Assembly: GCF_028280385.1 (NCBI RefSeq)
Contig: NZ_JANQLX010000009.1
Location: forward strand, 124,001 to 188,000
DNA length: 64,000 bases
Direction: 5' to 3'
From: Allomuricauda sp.
GTDB lineage: Bacteria > Bacteroidota > Bacteroidia > Flavobacteriales > Flavobacteriaceae
In this document: positions 25,431 through 34,039 of the stretch, piece after piece
How positions within the stretch are numbered: position 1 is the first letter of the stretch
How the letters are laid out: each line of letters begins with the position of its first letter
Translations under genes and position numbers: made by a program
Notes under the pieces: model-generated
The model's database searches: none
The model's input: the letters and a program-made list of their open reading frames with translations, nothing else
What the model was told of the DNA's origin: nothing

Positions 25431-27950
25431 ATGAAACACATCAACCTCCTTCTTTTAGCCTTGTTGACCACCAGTCTTTCTGCCCAAAAACCAACGCTGG
25501 ACTATTACCTCCCCAAAAATCTCAGCTACAATGAAGCAATTCCAAAACCTGCTGATGTGATCGGCCATGAAGTGGGCGAATGGCATGTGACCCATGATAA
25601 ACTGGTTTTCTACATGCAACAACTTGCAGCGGCAAGTGACCGGATTGTTCTGGAAGATCGAGGAAATACATTTGAAGGAAGGCCTTTGCCCTTGCTTACA
25701 ATAACTTCTCCCCAAAACCATCAAAACATTGAGAATATTAGGCGACAACATTTGGAATTATCCAATGGCAACGGCAATCAAAACACTTCAGATATGCCTG
25801 TTGTGGTCTACCAAGGATTCTCCATCCATGGAAACGAGGCCAGTGGTACCAACGCCGCCTTAGTCCTTGCCTATTATTTGGCAGCAGCAGAAGGTCCTGA
25901 AATTGACAGTATGCTAAATGATTTGATCATCCTTTTGGACCCCTGCATGAATCCTGATGGTCTGCAGCGCTTTGCATATTGGGCCAATACAAACAAAAGC
26001 ATCAATCTAAATCCGGATAGCAACGATCGGGAATACCATGAAATTTGGCCCGGCGGAAGAACCAACCACTATTGGTTTGATATGAACAGGGATTGGCTTC
26101 CTGTACAGCTTCCAGAAAGCAGGGCTAGAATTGCCACATTCCACAAATGGCTGCCCAACATTCTTACCGATCACCATGAAATGGGCACAAATTCAACGTT
26201 CTTCTTCCAACCAGGGGAGCCTTCGCGCGTTAATCCTTTGACGCCCCAGATAAACCAAGACCTTACCCGTGAGATTGCAACCTACCATGCCAAGGCCTTG
26301 GATAAAATTGGTTCGCTCTATTACTCCGAAGAAAATTTTGATGATTACTATTATGGAAAGGGATCTACCTTCCCAGATGTTAATGGTGGTATCGGTATTT
26401 TATTTGAACAAGGAAGTTCTAGGGGGCATATCCAGGAAAGTGAAAATGGGATTTTGACCTTCCCCTTTACCATCAGAAACCAGTTTACCACCACCTTGTC
26501 CACCATTGAGGCGGCAAACAACATGAGAACCAAGCTTTTGGACTACCAGCAAAAGTTTTATAGCGATATGAAAGCGGAGGCCTCGCGAAACAGGACCAAA
26601 GCCATCATTTTTGGAGATAGTAAAGATGCTTCCAAAACCTATCATTTGGCCGAAATTTTAAACCGTCATCAAATAAAATTCCACGAACTGGCCAATGATG
26701 TGACCATCGCCGGAAAAAACTATAAAAAAGGCTACAGCTATGTGGTTCCCACCAACCAGAAGAATCCACGACTGATCCAGGCCATGTTTGAGAGACGTAC
26801 AACCTTCGTGGACAGCCTCTTCTATGATGTATCGGCCTGGACATTCCCCCTCGCCTTTAATGTAGATCATGCCAATTTGACCTCGCTGACCCAAGCCGGA
26901 GCTGAAGTAACCAATTTTAGTGCCCCAGAAGGTGGTGTAAATCAAAAAAGCGACTATGCTTACCTATTTGAATGGCATGAATATTATACCCCAAAAGCCC
27001 TTAATCAAATCGTAAACAAAGGCTTACGGGCCAAAGTCGCCAAATCGCCATTTACCTTGGAAGGCAATCGATATGATTACGGCACCATCATGATTCCCGT
27101 GCATAACCAGAAGTTAGACCCGGATGGGCTTTACAAGTTCTTGCACAAAGTGGCCCAAGAAAGTAAAATCCAAATCACGGCAATTTCCACAGGACTTACC
27201 AGGGGAATAGATTTGGGAAGCAATGATTTTGACCCCATCAAAAAACAGAAAGTGGCCCTGCTCGTAGGGGATGGCGTACGATCATACGACGCCGGTGAAA
27301 TTTGGCATTTGCTGGATACCCGTTATGACCTGAAAGTTGCCAAATTGGATACCAAGGATTTTGATGAAGTTGACTTGGACAGATATACGGATTTGATCAT
27401 TCCCAGCGGATGGAGCAGCAATATACTGAACAAGAAAGGGGCAGATAAAATCAAAGAATGGGTCAAAGATGGCGGTACCGTCATTGGATATCGAAATGTG
27501 GCCGACTGGTTCAAGAAAAACGAATTCATCAAACTTGAAACCAAGGAAGATACGTTAGTGGCCACAAATATTGCCTTTGACCAAAAAAGTAATTTTACAG
27601 GAGCACAGGTAACTGGGGGTGCCATCTTTGAGGCCAAATTGGACCGTTCGCATCCCATTAATTATGGATATAAAAATGATAGGCTATCCCTTTTCCGAAA
27701 CACAAACATTTATTTGAAACCGGAAAAAAACAGCTATGACAATCCCATCCAATACACCAATGATCCCTTGCAGAGCGGATATATCTCTGAAGAAAATTCG
27801 GCCCTCATCAAAAATAGTGTTCCCTTCAAGACCAAGAGTTTTGGTAAAGGACGGGTTATCCTATTCACGGACAACACTAATTTTAGGGCCTTCTGGTATG
27901 GAACCAATAAACTTTTGATGAATGCCATTTTCTTTGGACCAATGATGTAA
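25431..27950 (+). CDS. M14-family zinc carboxypeptidase, exported
   Basis: An 839-residue protein with a signal peptide (INLLLLALLTTSLSAQ). The M14 peptidase domain has SIHGNEASG (zinc ligands His and Glu), LDPCMNPDGLQRF, LTDHHEMGTNSTFFFQPGE (third ligand His) and GIGILFEQGSSRG (catalytic Glu). A C-terminal region of about 350 residues (residues 480-839) includes a glutamine-amidotransferase-like stretch (VALLVGDGVRSYDAGEIWHLL, DLIIPSGWSSN). It removes C-terminal residues from peptides outside the inner membrane. Cotranscribed with the gene starting 12 bp downstream. Confidence 0.93.
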   Translation: MKHINLLLLALLTTSLSAQKPTLDYYLPKNLSYNEAIPKPADVIGHEVGEWHVTHDKLVFYMQQLAAASDRIVLEDRGNTFEGRPLPLLTITSPQNHQNIENIRRQHLELSNGNGNQNTSDMPVVVYQGFSIHGNEASGTNAALVLAYYLAAAEGPEIDSMLNDLIILLDPCMNPDGLQRFAYWANTNKSINLNPDSNDREYHEIWPGGRTNHYWFDMNRDWLPVQLPESRARIATFHKWLPNILTDHHEMGTNSTFFFQPGEPSRVNPLTPQINQDLTREIATYHAKALDKIGSLYYSEENFDDYYYGKGSTFPDVNGGIGILFEQGSSRGHIQESENGILTFPFTIRNQFTTTLSTIEAANNMRTKLLDYQQKFYSDMKAEASRNRTKAIIFGDSKDASKTYHLAEILNRHQIKFHELANDVTIAGKNYKKGYSYVVPTNQKNPRLIQAMFERRTTFVDSLFYDVSAWTFPLAFNVDHANLTSLTQAGAEVTNFSAPEGGVNQKSDYAYLFEWHEYYTPKALNQIVNKGLRAKVAKSPFTLEGNRYDYGTIMIPVHNQKLDPDGLYKFLHKVAQESKIQITAISTGLTRGIDLGSNDFDPIKKQKVALLVGDGVRSYDAGEIWHLLDTRYDLKVAKLDTKDFDEVDLDRYTDLIIPSGWSSNILNKKGADKIKEWVKDGGTVIGYRNVADWFKKNEFIKLETKEDTLVATNIAFDQKSNFTGAQVTGGAIFEAKLDRSHPINYGYKNDRLSLFRNTNIYLKPEKNSYDNPIQYTNDPLQSGYISEENSALIKNSVPFKTKSFGKGRVILFTDNTNFRAFWYGTNKLLMNAIFFGPMM

Positions 27951-27961
27951 ACTACAAAGCC

Positions 27962-28468
27962 ATGCATACCCATAAGATTCTTATTTGCGCTTTCTTGGTC
28001 ATTTGTTGTTTTACCGCTATGGGTCAAACCAGTAAGGTGTTCCAGGACCCCAACGAAATGGCAAAGGAAACACAGCGAATCATTTCCATCGAAGCCGGTC
28101 AAAAAATAGACACTGCATACTTTAAGACCCTTTTTCTTCCCACGGCGCACTTTACGGTGGTGGGGCAGGAAAACGGCAATTATGCCCATGAAACCATGGA
28201 TTTGGACGCTTTTTCGGAAATGCTTACCGACGAATATTACAGTCTTGGCTATCATGAAGAATCTACCGGTTCCATAGTGGAAGAATACAATGGAATTGCC
28301 CAAGTAATTCAGAGCTTTAAAGGATTGGATTCTGAAAACCAGGTTGGGATTGGCGTAGGGAGCTATCAATTGATCTATTCCGATGGCCGATGGTGGATTG
28401 CCAATATGATTTGGGCCAACAGTCAGGATGGTGGGAAGGACATTCCTGATAAGTACTTAAAAAACTGA
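27962..28468 (+). CDS. Exported NTF2-like (SnoaL-type) protein
   Basis: A 168-residue protein with a signal peptide (KILICAFLVICCFTAMGQ). The mature part (AKETQRIISIEAGQKIDTAYFKTLFLPTAHFTVVGQ and IGVGSYQLIYSDGRWWIANMIWAN) follows the NTF2-like/SnoaL cone fold. Such domains bind small ligands or carry weak enzyme activity, and nothing more specific can be said. It starts 12 bp after the M14 peptidase. Confidence 0.75.
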   Translation: MHTHKILICAFLVICCFTAMGQTSKVFQDPNEMAKETQRIISIEAGQKIDTAYFKTLFLPTAHFTVVGQENGNYAHETMDLDAFSEMLTDEYYSLGYHEESTGSIVEEYNGIAQVIQSFKGLDSENQVGIGVGSYQLIYSDGRWWIANMIWANSQDGGKDIPDKYLKN

Positions 28469-28500
28469 TTTCTATACAAGAAAATCAATGTCAATCGCTG

Positions 28501-28977
28501 ATGATCAAACTCTATAAAACCATGAACGGCAAACTCCACTACTGGGAGGTCTGGGAGGAAAACGACCAAACAGGAGTAATCCATTGGGGAGAAGTTGGGA
28601 CCAAAGGTAGTGTGGAGCGGGTGAAGTCCGGCCTGTTCAGTAGTTTTCGAAGAAAACTACAGTTGGAGGCCCAAGAACAGCTTGACGATGGCTATGCAGA
28701 GTTCGATTCAGAAGAAATGTATTTCTTGGAAATTGAATACGCCATTGATGGCTTTGGGACTGACCAAGATCTTGCCAAAAGACACCGGCTGGAGGAAAGG
28801 ATGCAGCAAACATTGGGATGGACAGGTTTGGGCGACTGCCACGGCGGGAGCATTGGAAATGGAAGTATGGAGGTAGGATGTACCGTGGTCGATTATGAAT
28901 TGGCCAAAACTGTTATCGCCAAAGATGTACAAGGAACAGAATTTGAAAACTACTCCCGGATATTTCAAATGAAATGA
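28501..28977 (+). CDS. WGR-like domain protein
   Basis: A 158-residue soluble protein. Residues 10-65 (GKLHYWEVWEENDQTGVIHWGEVGTKG...) match the WGR fold with the core WGxVGTKG, although the name-giving Arg is Glu (HWGEVG). WGR domains bind nucleic acids in PARP enzymes and are also found alone. The C-terminal part ends in YSRIFQMK and has a GLGDCHGGSIGNGSMEV segment. No catalytic domain is attached. It lies next to three further small genes. Confidence 0.7.
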   Translation: MIKLYKTMNGKLHYWEVWEENDQTGVIHWGEVGTKGSVERVKSGLFSSFRRKLQLEAQEQLDDGYAEFDSEEMYFLEIEYAIDGFGTDQDLAKRHRLEERMQQTLGWTGLGDCHGGSIGNGSMEVGCTVVDYELAKTVIAKDVQGTEFENYSRIFQMK

Positions 28978-29035
28978 CCTTTTTAGAACTGGTCTTTGAA
29001 TCATTTGACAAGATTTCATCAACTGTAATTCGCTC

Positions 29036-29389
29036 ATGCAGAGACATTACAAAGAAAAAGCACTTTTGGCCACCAAATACAAAATTGAAAATCTAGAACG
29101 GGATTCCGGATTCTTTCGAAGAAATTTTTGGAAGGTCACCGCATTTGGTGTTTTCTTTTCCATCTGGGCCCCCTCCTTTACCGATATGGGCGGGAACACC
29201 GTAATGTACCGATTGGGAATGAGCTTTTTTGAATCGGCCTTGGTCTCCGGAGGTGTATATCTGACCTTTTGTTTATTGGGACATTTTATTTGGACCTATC
29301 AAGAAAAAGAACAGATGAAGCGGTTGTTGAGACGAAAAGCTAAATTAGAGGAAGAAATAGCATCCATGACCAATACCAAACGCGAGTAA
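29036..29389 (+). CDS. Small two-helix membrane protein
   Basis: A 117-residue protein with two hydrophobic segments (WKVTAFGVFFSIWAPSF, about 38-54, and ALVSGGVYLTFCLLGHFIW, about 70-88) and charged, coiled ends (EKEQMKRLLRRKAKLEEEIASM). No family recognised. The stop is 7 bp before the start of the next gene (29397), so they are cotranscribed. Confidence 0.7.
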   Translation: MQRHYKEKALLATKYKIENLERDSGFFRRNFWKVTAFGVFFSIWAPSFTDMGGNTVMYRLGMSFFESALVSGGVYLTFCLLGHFIWTYQEKEQMKRLLRRKAKLEEEIASMTNTKRE

Positions 29390-29396
29390 TCCTATC

Positions 29397-30143
29397 ATGT
29401 CCCCATCCCATCAAAGAAAAAGACATTTGGCCTTTTGCAAAATATGCAAACATCGGATTCTTTCCTTCGAGGAAGGTATTATTTGCGGACTGACCCAAAA
29501 ACTGGCCAATTTTGAAGCATCTTGTCCCACCTATCTGTTAGATGGGGAACAACTCTCCGAATTGCAGCAAAAATTTGAGGAGGAAGTATTTAAGGAGTAT
29601 CCGAAAACCGGTCTCAAAAGCATGTTGACCGAAAGGGAGTTCCGAAGGGTACCCAAGGTATTGCACAAAAGGTTTAAATCGGCCGAAAACGGTTATGGAC
29701 TACAAATAAAAAAAGACAATCGCCATGACCGTAGCACACTTATCATTATCGGGTTTTTAATGGTCATACTAGTTTGGGGCAATTATTACAACAATATGCC
29801 ATGGAACCTAAGTTCTTGGAACATCGTGGCCATATTGGTGCTGGTGGTGGTCGCGGGCTTTTTTATGTATAAGGGATATTACCACAACTATAAAACACTG
29901 ATCAAAATTGATAAACACGGCATTGATAACAGGGGAGAATTCATTTTTTGGCAAGATATCTTTGACTATGGCATTGTAATAGGAAAGGGGGATTATGCCC
30001 ATGAAAAGGTCATTATTTTGGGCACGGTTACTTCAGGAATGCTACAGGTGGATGTTACTGACCTCAACATTAAACAATTGGAATTTGTAGAGCTCCTTCA
30101 ACACCATAAACATCTTATTTGGGAAAGGCCTGTTGGTGAGTGA
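29397..30143 (+). CDS. Membrane protein with N-terminal Cys motif and C-terminal PH-like region
   Basis: A 248-residue protein. The N-terminus has CKICKHR followed 15-30 residues later by further cysteines (IICGL, ASCPT), a possible zinc-binding pattern of four Cys. Two membrane helices follow (STLIIIGFLMVILVWGNYY and NIVAILVLVVVAGFFMYK). The C-terminal half (TLIKIDKHGIDNRGEFIFWQDIFDYGIVIGKGDYAHEKVIILG) looks like a bacterial PH-domain arrangement. No named family recognised. It follows the two-helix protein gene by 7 bp. Confidence 0.6.
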   Translation: MSPSHQRKRHLAFCKICKHRILSFEEGIICGLTQKLANFEASCPTYLLDGEQLSELQQKFEEEVFKEYPKTGLKSMLTEREFRRVPKVLHKRFKSAENGYGLQIKKDNRHDRSTLIIIGFLMVILVWGNYYNNMPWNLSSWNIVAILVLVVVAGFFMYKGYYHNYKTLIKIDKHGIDNRGEFIFWQDIFDYGIVIGKGDYAHEKVIILGTVTSGMLQVDVTDLNIKQLEFVELLQHHKHLIWERPVGE

Positions 30144-30226
30144 TTGAATGGAATAGCCTGATATTTTGATAAACAACTATGTTGTGTTCGGTATTCCACA
30201 AGTTAATACGCCTTACCAACACGGCA

Positions 30227-30484
30227 CTAGTCCACCCAAAAATCAATTCCAGCATGTCTATAGGCCGTTTCAAAATTTTCTTGTGATTTCCTACAGATAT
30301 CCAACAATTCCTTGGCCACGCGGGCACTGCTTCTAAATCCCAAAAAGTTTTTGCCCTCTATCCGCCATCCCATCTTGCGCAAAGCTTGTACACTTTGGTA
30401 TCCCAAAGGGGTACTAACATCCGGTTTTACCATGCCAACATCATGGTATTTGCAAAATTCCTCATAGGTATGCACCATTTTCAT
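30227..30484 (-). CDS. Small conserved hypothetical protein
   Basis: An 85-residue soluble, basic protein (MVHTYEEFCKYHDVGMVKPDVSTPLGYQSVQALRKMGWRIEGKNFLGF). The end HAGIDFWVD is hydrophobic. No domain is recognised. It stands alone between two rightward genes. A second Met at residue 3 is an alternative start. Confidence 0.5.
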   Translation of the reverse strand: MKMVHTYEEFCKYHDVGMVKPDVSTPLGYQSVQALRKMGWRIEGKNFLGFRSSARVAKELLDICRKSQENFETAYRHAGIDFWVD

Positions 30485-30624
30485 TTGCCGCTTATTTTAA
30501 AGTTCAGTTTCCAATTCAAAAAAGTCATTTTATTCCCTTCCGCATGGGAATCACCGTTCGCATTGACCCATATTTCAAACTTAGCCAAAATTTAAACCTA
30601 AATAATTGGTGTTCAAAGGTTTTA

Positions 30625-30646
30625 TTTGCTTTCTTTAGAAAGCAAA
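30625..30646. promoter_or_regulatory. Perfect dyad upstream of the STAND fusion gene
   Basis: TTTGCTTTCT (30625-30634), a 2-bp spacer, then AGAAAGCAAA (30637-30646): perfect 10-bp arms. The dyad ends 32 bp before the ATG at 30679. The -7-like TTTATTTG at 30621-30628 overlaps it, so it would cover the transcription start region. It is a likely operator for a dimeric regulator, or an mRNA hairpin near the leader. Confidence 0.6.
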
Positions 30647-30678
30647 TTCCCCCGATAAATTAAACAATCATCCTCAGC

Positions 30679-33600
30679 ATGTCAGAAACTGTTCTAGCAG
30701 CTTTGATAACAGGGGTATTCTCTGTTGTTGCCGTCTTAATACCACTCCTGTGGAAGAAAAAGAAAAAGAAACCAAAAAGCCCCCCTGAACATCAAACGGT
30801 GCCCACGGCATACAAACCCCAGACCAATTTCGATTTATATGGCGAAGGTTTTTATGGCCGTGGAAACGAGCTTCGCCACATCCGAAACCTATTTTTGGAC
30901 CACAAAAAAAGACTGGTTACCGTTACTGGTTTTGGCGGATTCGGGAAAACCCGTTTGGCAAAGGAAGTGGGCCAATCATTGGCAACCAATTACGAAGATG
31001 GGGTCTGGTTTGTAAGCTTTGTTGAAGCCACGACCGTGGAGGGAATGGCAAAGGAGGTCCATGATGCCTTCGGCTTGGATTCGTCTTACGCCCAAATAGA
31101 CAATGGGGTGCAAGCAGTAGTTGATTTACTACAGAATAAGAACAGACTCTTATTGATCCTGGACAATTTCGAACATATTTTGGAACATGCCGAGGCAACC
31201 GTCTCTGTATGGCTGAAGGAACTGCCCAGCGTTGATTTTTTGGTAACGAGCAGATTTGCATTGAACATAAAACAGGAACAGCAGTTTAAACTGGACACGT
31301 TAACCTTGGCTTTGCAGAATGAAACCGATTTGGATAAATTAAAGCACAATCCCGCTATTCAACTGTTTGAGGACAAGGCAAAACAAGTGGACTATGGATT
31401 TGAATTGAATACGGACAATGCGGTCAGCATCAACAAAATTTGCCACAAAGTGGAGGGCATTCCCCTAGCCATAGAAATTGCGGCCGGCTATATCAATATT
31501 TCCGCCGAGGAGATTTTGAAATCCTTAAAAAATGAACTTCGGTTCAAAAACAAGAATCGGGATAGCGACAAGCGACACGAGACCTTGCATAAGGTCATTG
31601 AATGGAGCTACAATCTACTTGAACCCATTGAAAGGGAGGTGTTCCTGCAATTGGCCATCTTTAAAGACGGCTTTGATTTGCCCGCAGCGCGCGCCGTGGT
31701 GAATTTAGATCATTTTCCCGATAGTGAATCCATTGTGGAGATTTTGGAAAACCTCCAGCAAAAAAGCCTTCTGTTCCGGAATAAAATGATCACTGCCCAA
31801 CGGTTCAACATGCTGGTCTCCGTGGAGCGTTTTGCAGAAAACAAACTGGAAGAACTAAAACCGGAAAACTACCTCAATGCGTTGATAGACCGCTGGTCCA
31901 ATTATTTCATAGAGCTTTTGGAAAAACAACAAAATGACAGTGCAAAACAGGACCAATCCAAGTCCAAGGATGTTATCAGTGATGATATTGAAAATATATT
32001 TTCCATCCAGGATACCCACATTCAGAAAGGGAATTATGAAACAGCGGCAAAAACCATACTCCTGGTTGCAAATCACCTTTCCATCATGGGGCCTGCCCTG
32101 CTAAGGGTACCCAGACTGTTACAATCGTATAACACCATTGGGGACGAAAGTGGGCTCAAGGGAAAACTTTCCTTGGAATTGGCAAGAGCCCACGCTGATC
32201 GCGGCGAACTCAACGAAGCGGAACTTTATGCCCAAAAAGCGTTGGAGCAATTTAAAAAGCACAACAATGAAGAACTTGTTCCAGAGGCGTTATTGCAAAT
32301 TGGTTCTTTTCTAAAAAGTAGAGGATTCTTTAGACTAAGCCTGCAAACACGGCAGAAGGCGTTGGAAGCGGTTTTGAAACTGGAGAAGGAGGAAAAAAAT
32401 GCCAAGTACCATATGTGGTTGGCAAGCACCTACGAACGCCTGGGTAATTTTAAAAAATCGGACGGCATTTTTGAAGAGGCGGTTAATCTTGCCAAAAAGT
32501 ATCAGGACGAACTCTTACTCTGCATCATCCATAGCAATTGGTCCTTGGCCAAATGGCATGAGGGCAAGGCCGTTGAGGCCTTGAAATTCAACCATGCTGC
32601 CCAGGATTATGGGCGGGAGAATGAAAACTTTAAATGGAAACCGGCCCTGATGACCAATGAAGCCTTGATCTTGTGCGAACTGGGGAGGTATGATGAAGCT
32701 GTGGATAAGAGTGTGCATGCAGATATCCTCCACAAAAAACAAGGTTCGTTGCATTGGGCAGCCGTAAACTACGGAAGTTGGGGCAGGGCTCTGCTACGCA
32801 GAAATGTGGATGACGATGTAGAAGAGGCAGAGCAATTGTTGAAGAAGTCCTTGGAGGTTTCCCGAAAACTGTACTGGCCCGATAACATTGCCATGGTTTT
32901 GGACGATTTGGCCCAAATAGCCTTTGCGCAGAAAAATTACCAGAAATGTTTTGCCTGCCTCCTGGAGGCCATCGCTTTGGAGCGTAGAATAGGATTAATC
33001 AAGGAATACAGGCATTACGCCAACCTGGTCTTGTTTGGGTTGACCGCTAAAAAACTGGGATTCCAGGATCTTCAGTGGGAATCGATGATGCGGGCAAAAG
33101 CACTTGGAAAAGCCCTCAGGATTGATGACCAATATCCCGTTGAACGCGTAGCCAATGCCCATTCCCAACTCGAAGAAGCCGTAGCCGATTGGGAAAAGGA
33201 ATTTGGAGTGCAAAATGCCAAACCCAATCCACCCAGCACAATATACAATTTGCCGATGGAAGCAAATTTTGCTCATGGGCTTTTGGATGCAATACAGGCG
33301 CGATTTGAATTCCCATCCTATGGATATCCATGGTTTAATTTGGAAGAATCCTTAGAGGAGCAAGGCAAAAAATCCATCCTTTTATTTGGGTATGGTAGTT
33401 TGCTGAATAAAATTTCGGCCAAGGAAACGCTCAACGATACCTCCGTAAACCAATACCGGCCGTCCATTGCCTTTGGCATCAAAAGATTGTTGGACTACAA
33501 CATGCCCGATGATGTTCGCGCCCGATCGCTATATAAAAATTCAACCGGGCCCAAGGAACTTGGCTTGTTCAACACCCGATATACCGGTTCCATCACCGAT

Positions 33601-33939
33601 AATATCAACGGTGCCATCATTGAAATCCCGATAGAAGAGGTAAAAAACCTAAGGGCCCGTGAAATCGGATACGATCTACGACCTGTGATCTGCATTGACT
33701 GGCCCTATAATCCGGATAACCCGGAATTTATCCATGCCTATGCATTGGGATGTTCCGGAAGGACATGGGAGGGCAAACCCTTGACCGATCACACTTTGCT
33801 GCCCCACCGCGATTATTTGGAATTGTGCCGAAAAGGGGCCGAAGGCCTGGGAGATGGCTTTTTAAGGCACTTTTTACAAACATCTTTTCTGGCAGACGGA
33901 ACCACCACTGTGGAAGCTTGGGAAGCTTCGGATAAATAG
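30679..33939 (+). CDS. Membrane-anchored STAND NTPase-TPR protein with C-terminal gamma-glutamylcyclotransferase-like domain
   Basis: A 1086-residue fusion. Residues 5-25 form a membrane helix followed by a Lys-rich stretch (26-33), so the rest is cytoplasmic. A NB-ARC/AfsR-type STAND NTPase spans about 58-370: Walker A GFGGFGKT (84-91), Walker B LLLILDN (157-163, D162), sensor TSR (190-192), GxP motif EGIPLA (259-264) and winged helix ETLHKVIEWSYNLL. TPR-like repeats cover about 490-835. The C-terminal part (about 898-1075) has GYGSL (Y905) and a REIGYD segment with candidate catalytic E995, the two hallmarks of the gamma-glutamylcyclotransferase/AIG2-like fold. STAND proteins switch by ATP-driven oligomerisation; the TPRs would sense or bind a partner and the C-terminal enzyme would be the output. 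The function of the whole is unknown. Confidence 0.85.
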   Translation: MSETVLAALITGVFSVVAVLIPLLWKKKKKKPKSPPEHQTVPTAYKPQTNFDLYGEGFYGRGNELRHIRNLFLDHKKRLVTVTGFGGFGKTRLAKEVGQSLATNYEDGVWFVSFVEATTVEGMAKEVHDAFGLDSSYAQIDNGVQAVVDLLQNKNRLLLILDNFEHILEHAEATVSVWLKELPSVDFLVTSRFALNIKQEQQFKLDTLTLALQNETDLDKLKHNPAIQLFEDKAKQVDYGFELNTDNAVSINKICHKVEGIPLAIEIAAGYINISAEEILKSLKNELRFKNKNRDSDKRHETLHKVIEWSYNLLEPIEREVFLQLAIFKDGFDLPAARAVVNLDHFPDSESIVEILENLQQKSLLFRNKMITAQRFNMLVSVERFAENKLEELKPENYLNALIDRWSNYFIELLEKQQNDSAKQDQSKSKDVISDDIENIFSIQDTHIQKGNYETAAKTILLVANHLSIMGPALLRVPRLLQSYNTIGDESGLKGKLSLELARAHADRGELNEAELYAQKALEQFKKHNNEELVPEALLQIGSFLKSRGFFRLSLQTRQKALEAVLKLEKEEKNAKYHMWLASTYERLGNFKKSDGIFEEAVNLAKKYQDELLLCIIHSNWSLAKWHEGKAVEALKFNHAAQDYGRENENFKWKPALMTNEALILCELGRYDEAVDKSVHADILHKKQGSLHWAAVNYGSWGRALLRRNVDDDVEEAEQLLKKSLEVSRKLYWPDNIAMVLDDLAQIAFAQKNYQKCFACLLEAIALERRIGLIKEYRHYANLVLFGLTAKKLGFQDLQWESMMRAKALGKALRIDDQYPVERVANAHSQLEEAVADWEKEFGVQNAKPNPPSTIYNLPMEANFAHGLLDAIQARFEFPSYGYPWFNLEESLEEQGKKSILLFGYGSLLNKISAKETLNDTSVNQYRPSIAFGIKRLLDYNMPDDVRARSLYKNSTGPKELGLFNTRYTGSITDNINGAIIEIPIEEVKNLRAREIGYDLRPVICIDWPYNPDNPEFIHAYALGCSGRTWEGKPLTDHTLLPHRDYLELCRKGAEGLGDGFLRHFLQTSFLADGTTTVEAWEASDK

Positions 33940-34039
33940 GGATTCAATCGCTTTCATTTTGAATTCTACCAGGCTTAATTAGTATCTTTAACCTATTCCC
34001 CCAGATTGAAGTTTTTTGAACAATTCAAAGCAGTGCACT

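Noticed and set aside
27734-28369. 211-residue leftward ORF over the M14 and NTF2-like genes
   Set aside because: It crosses the boundary of two well-supported genes on the opposite strand.
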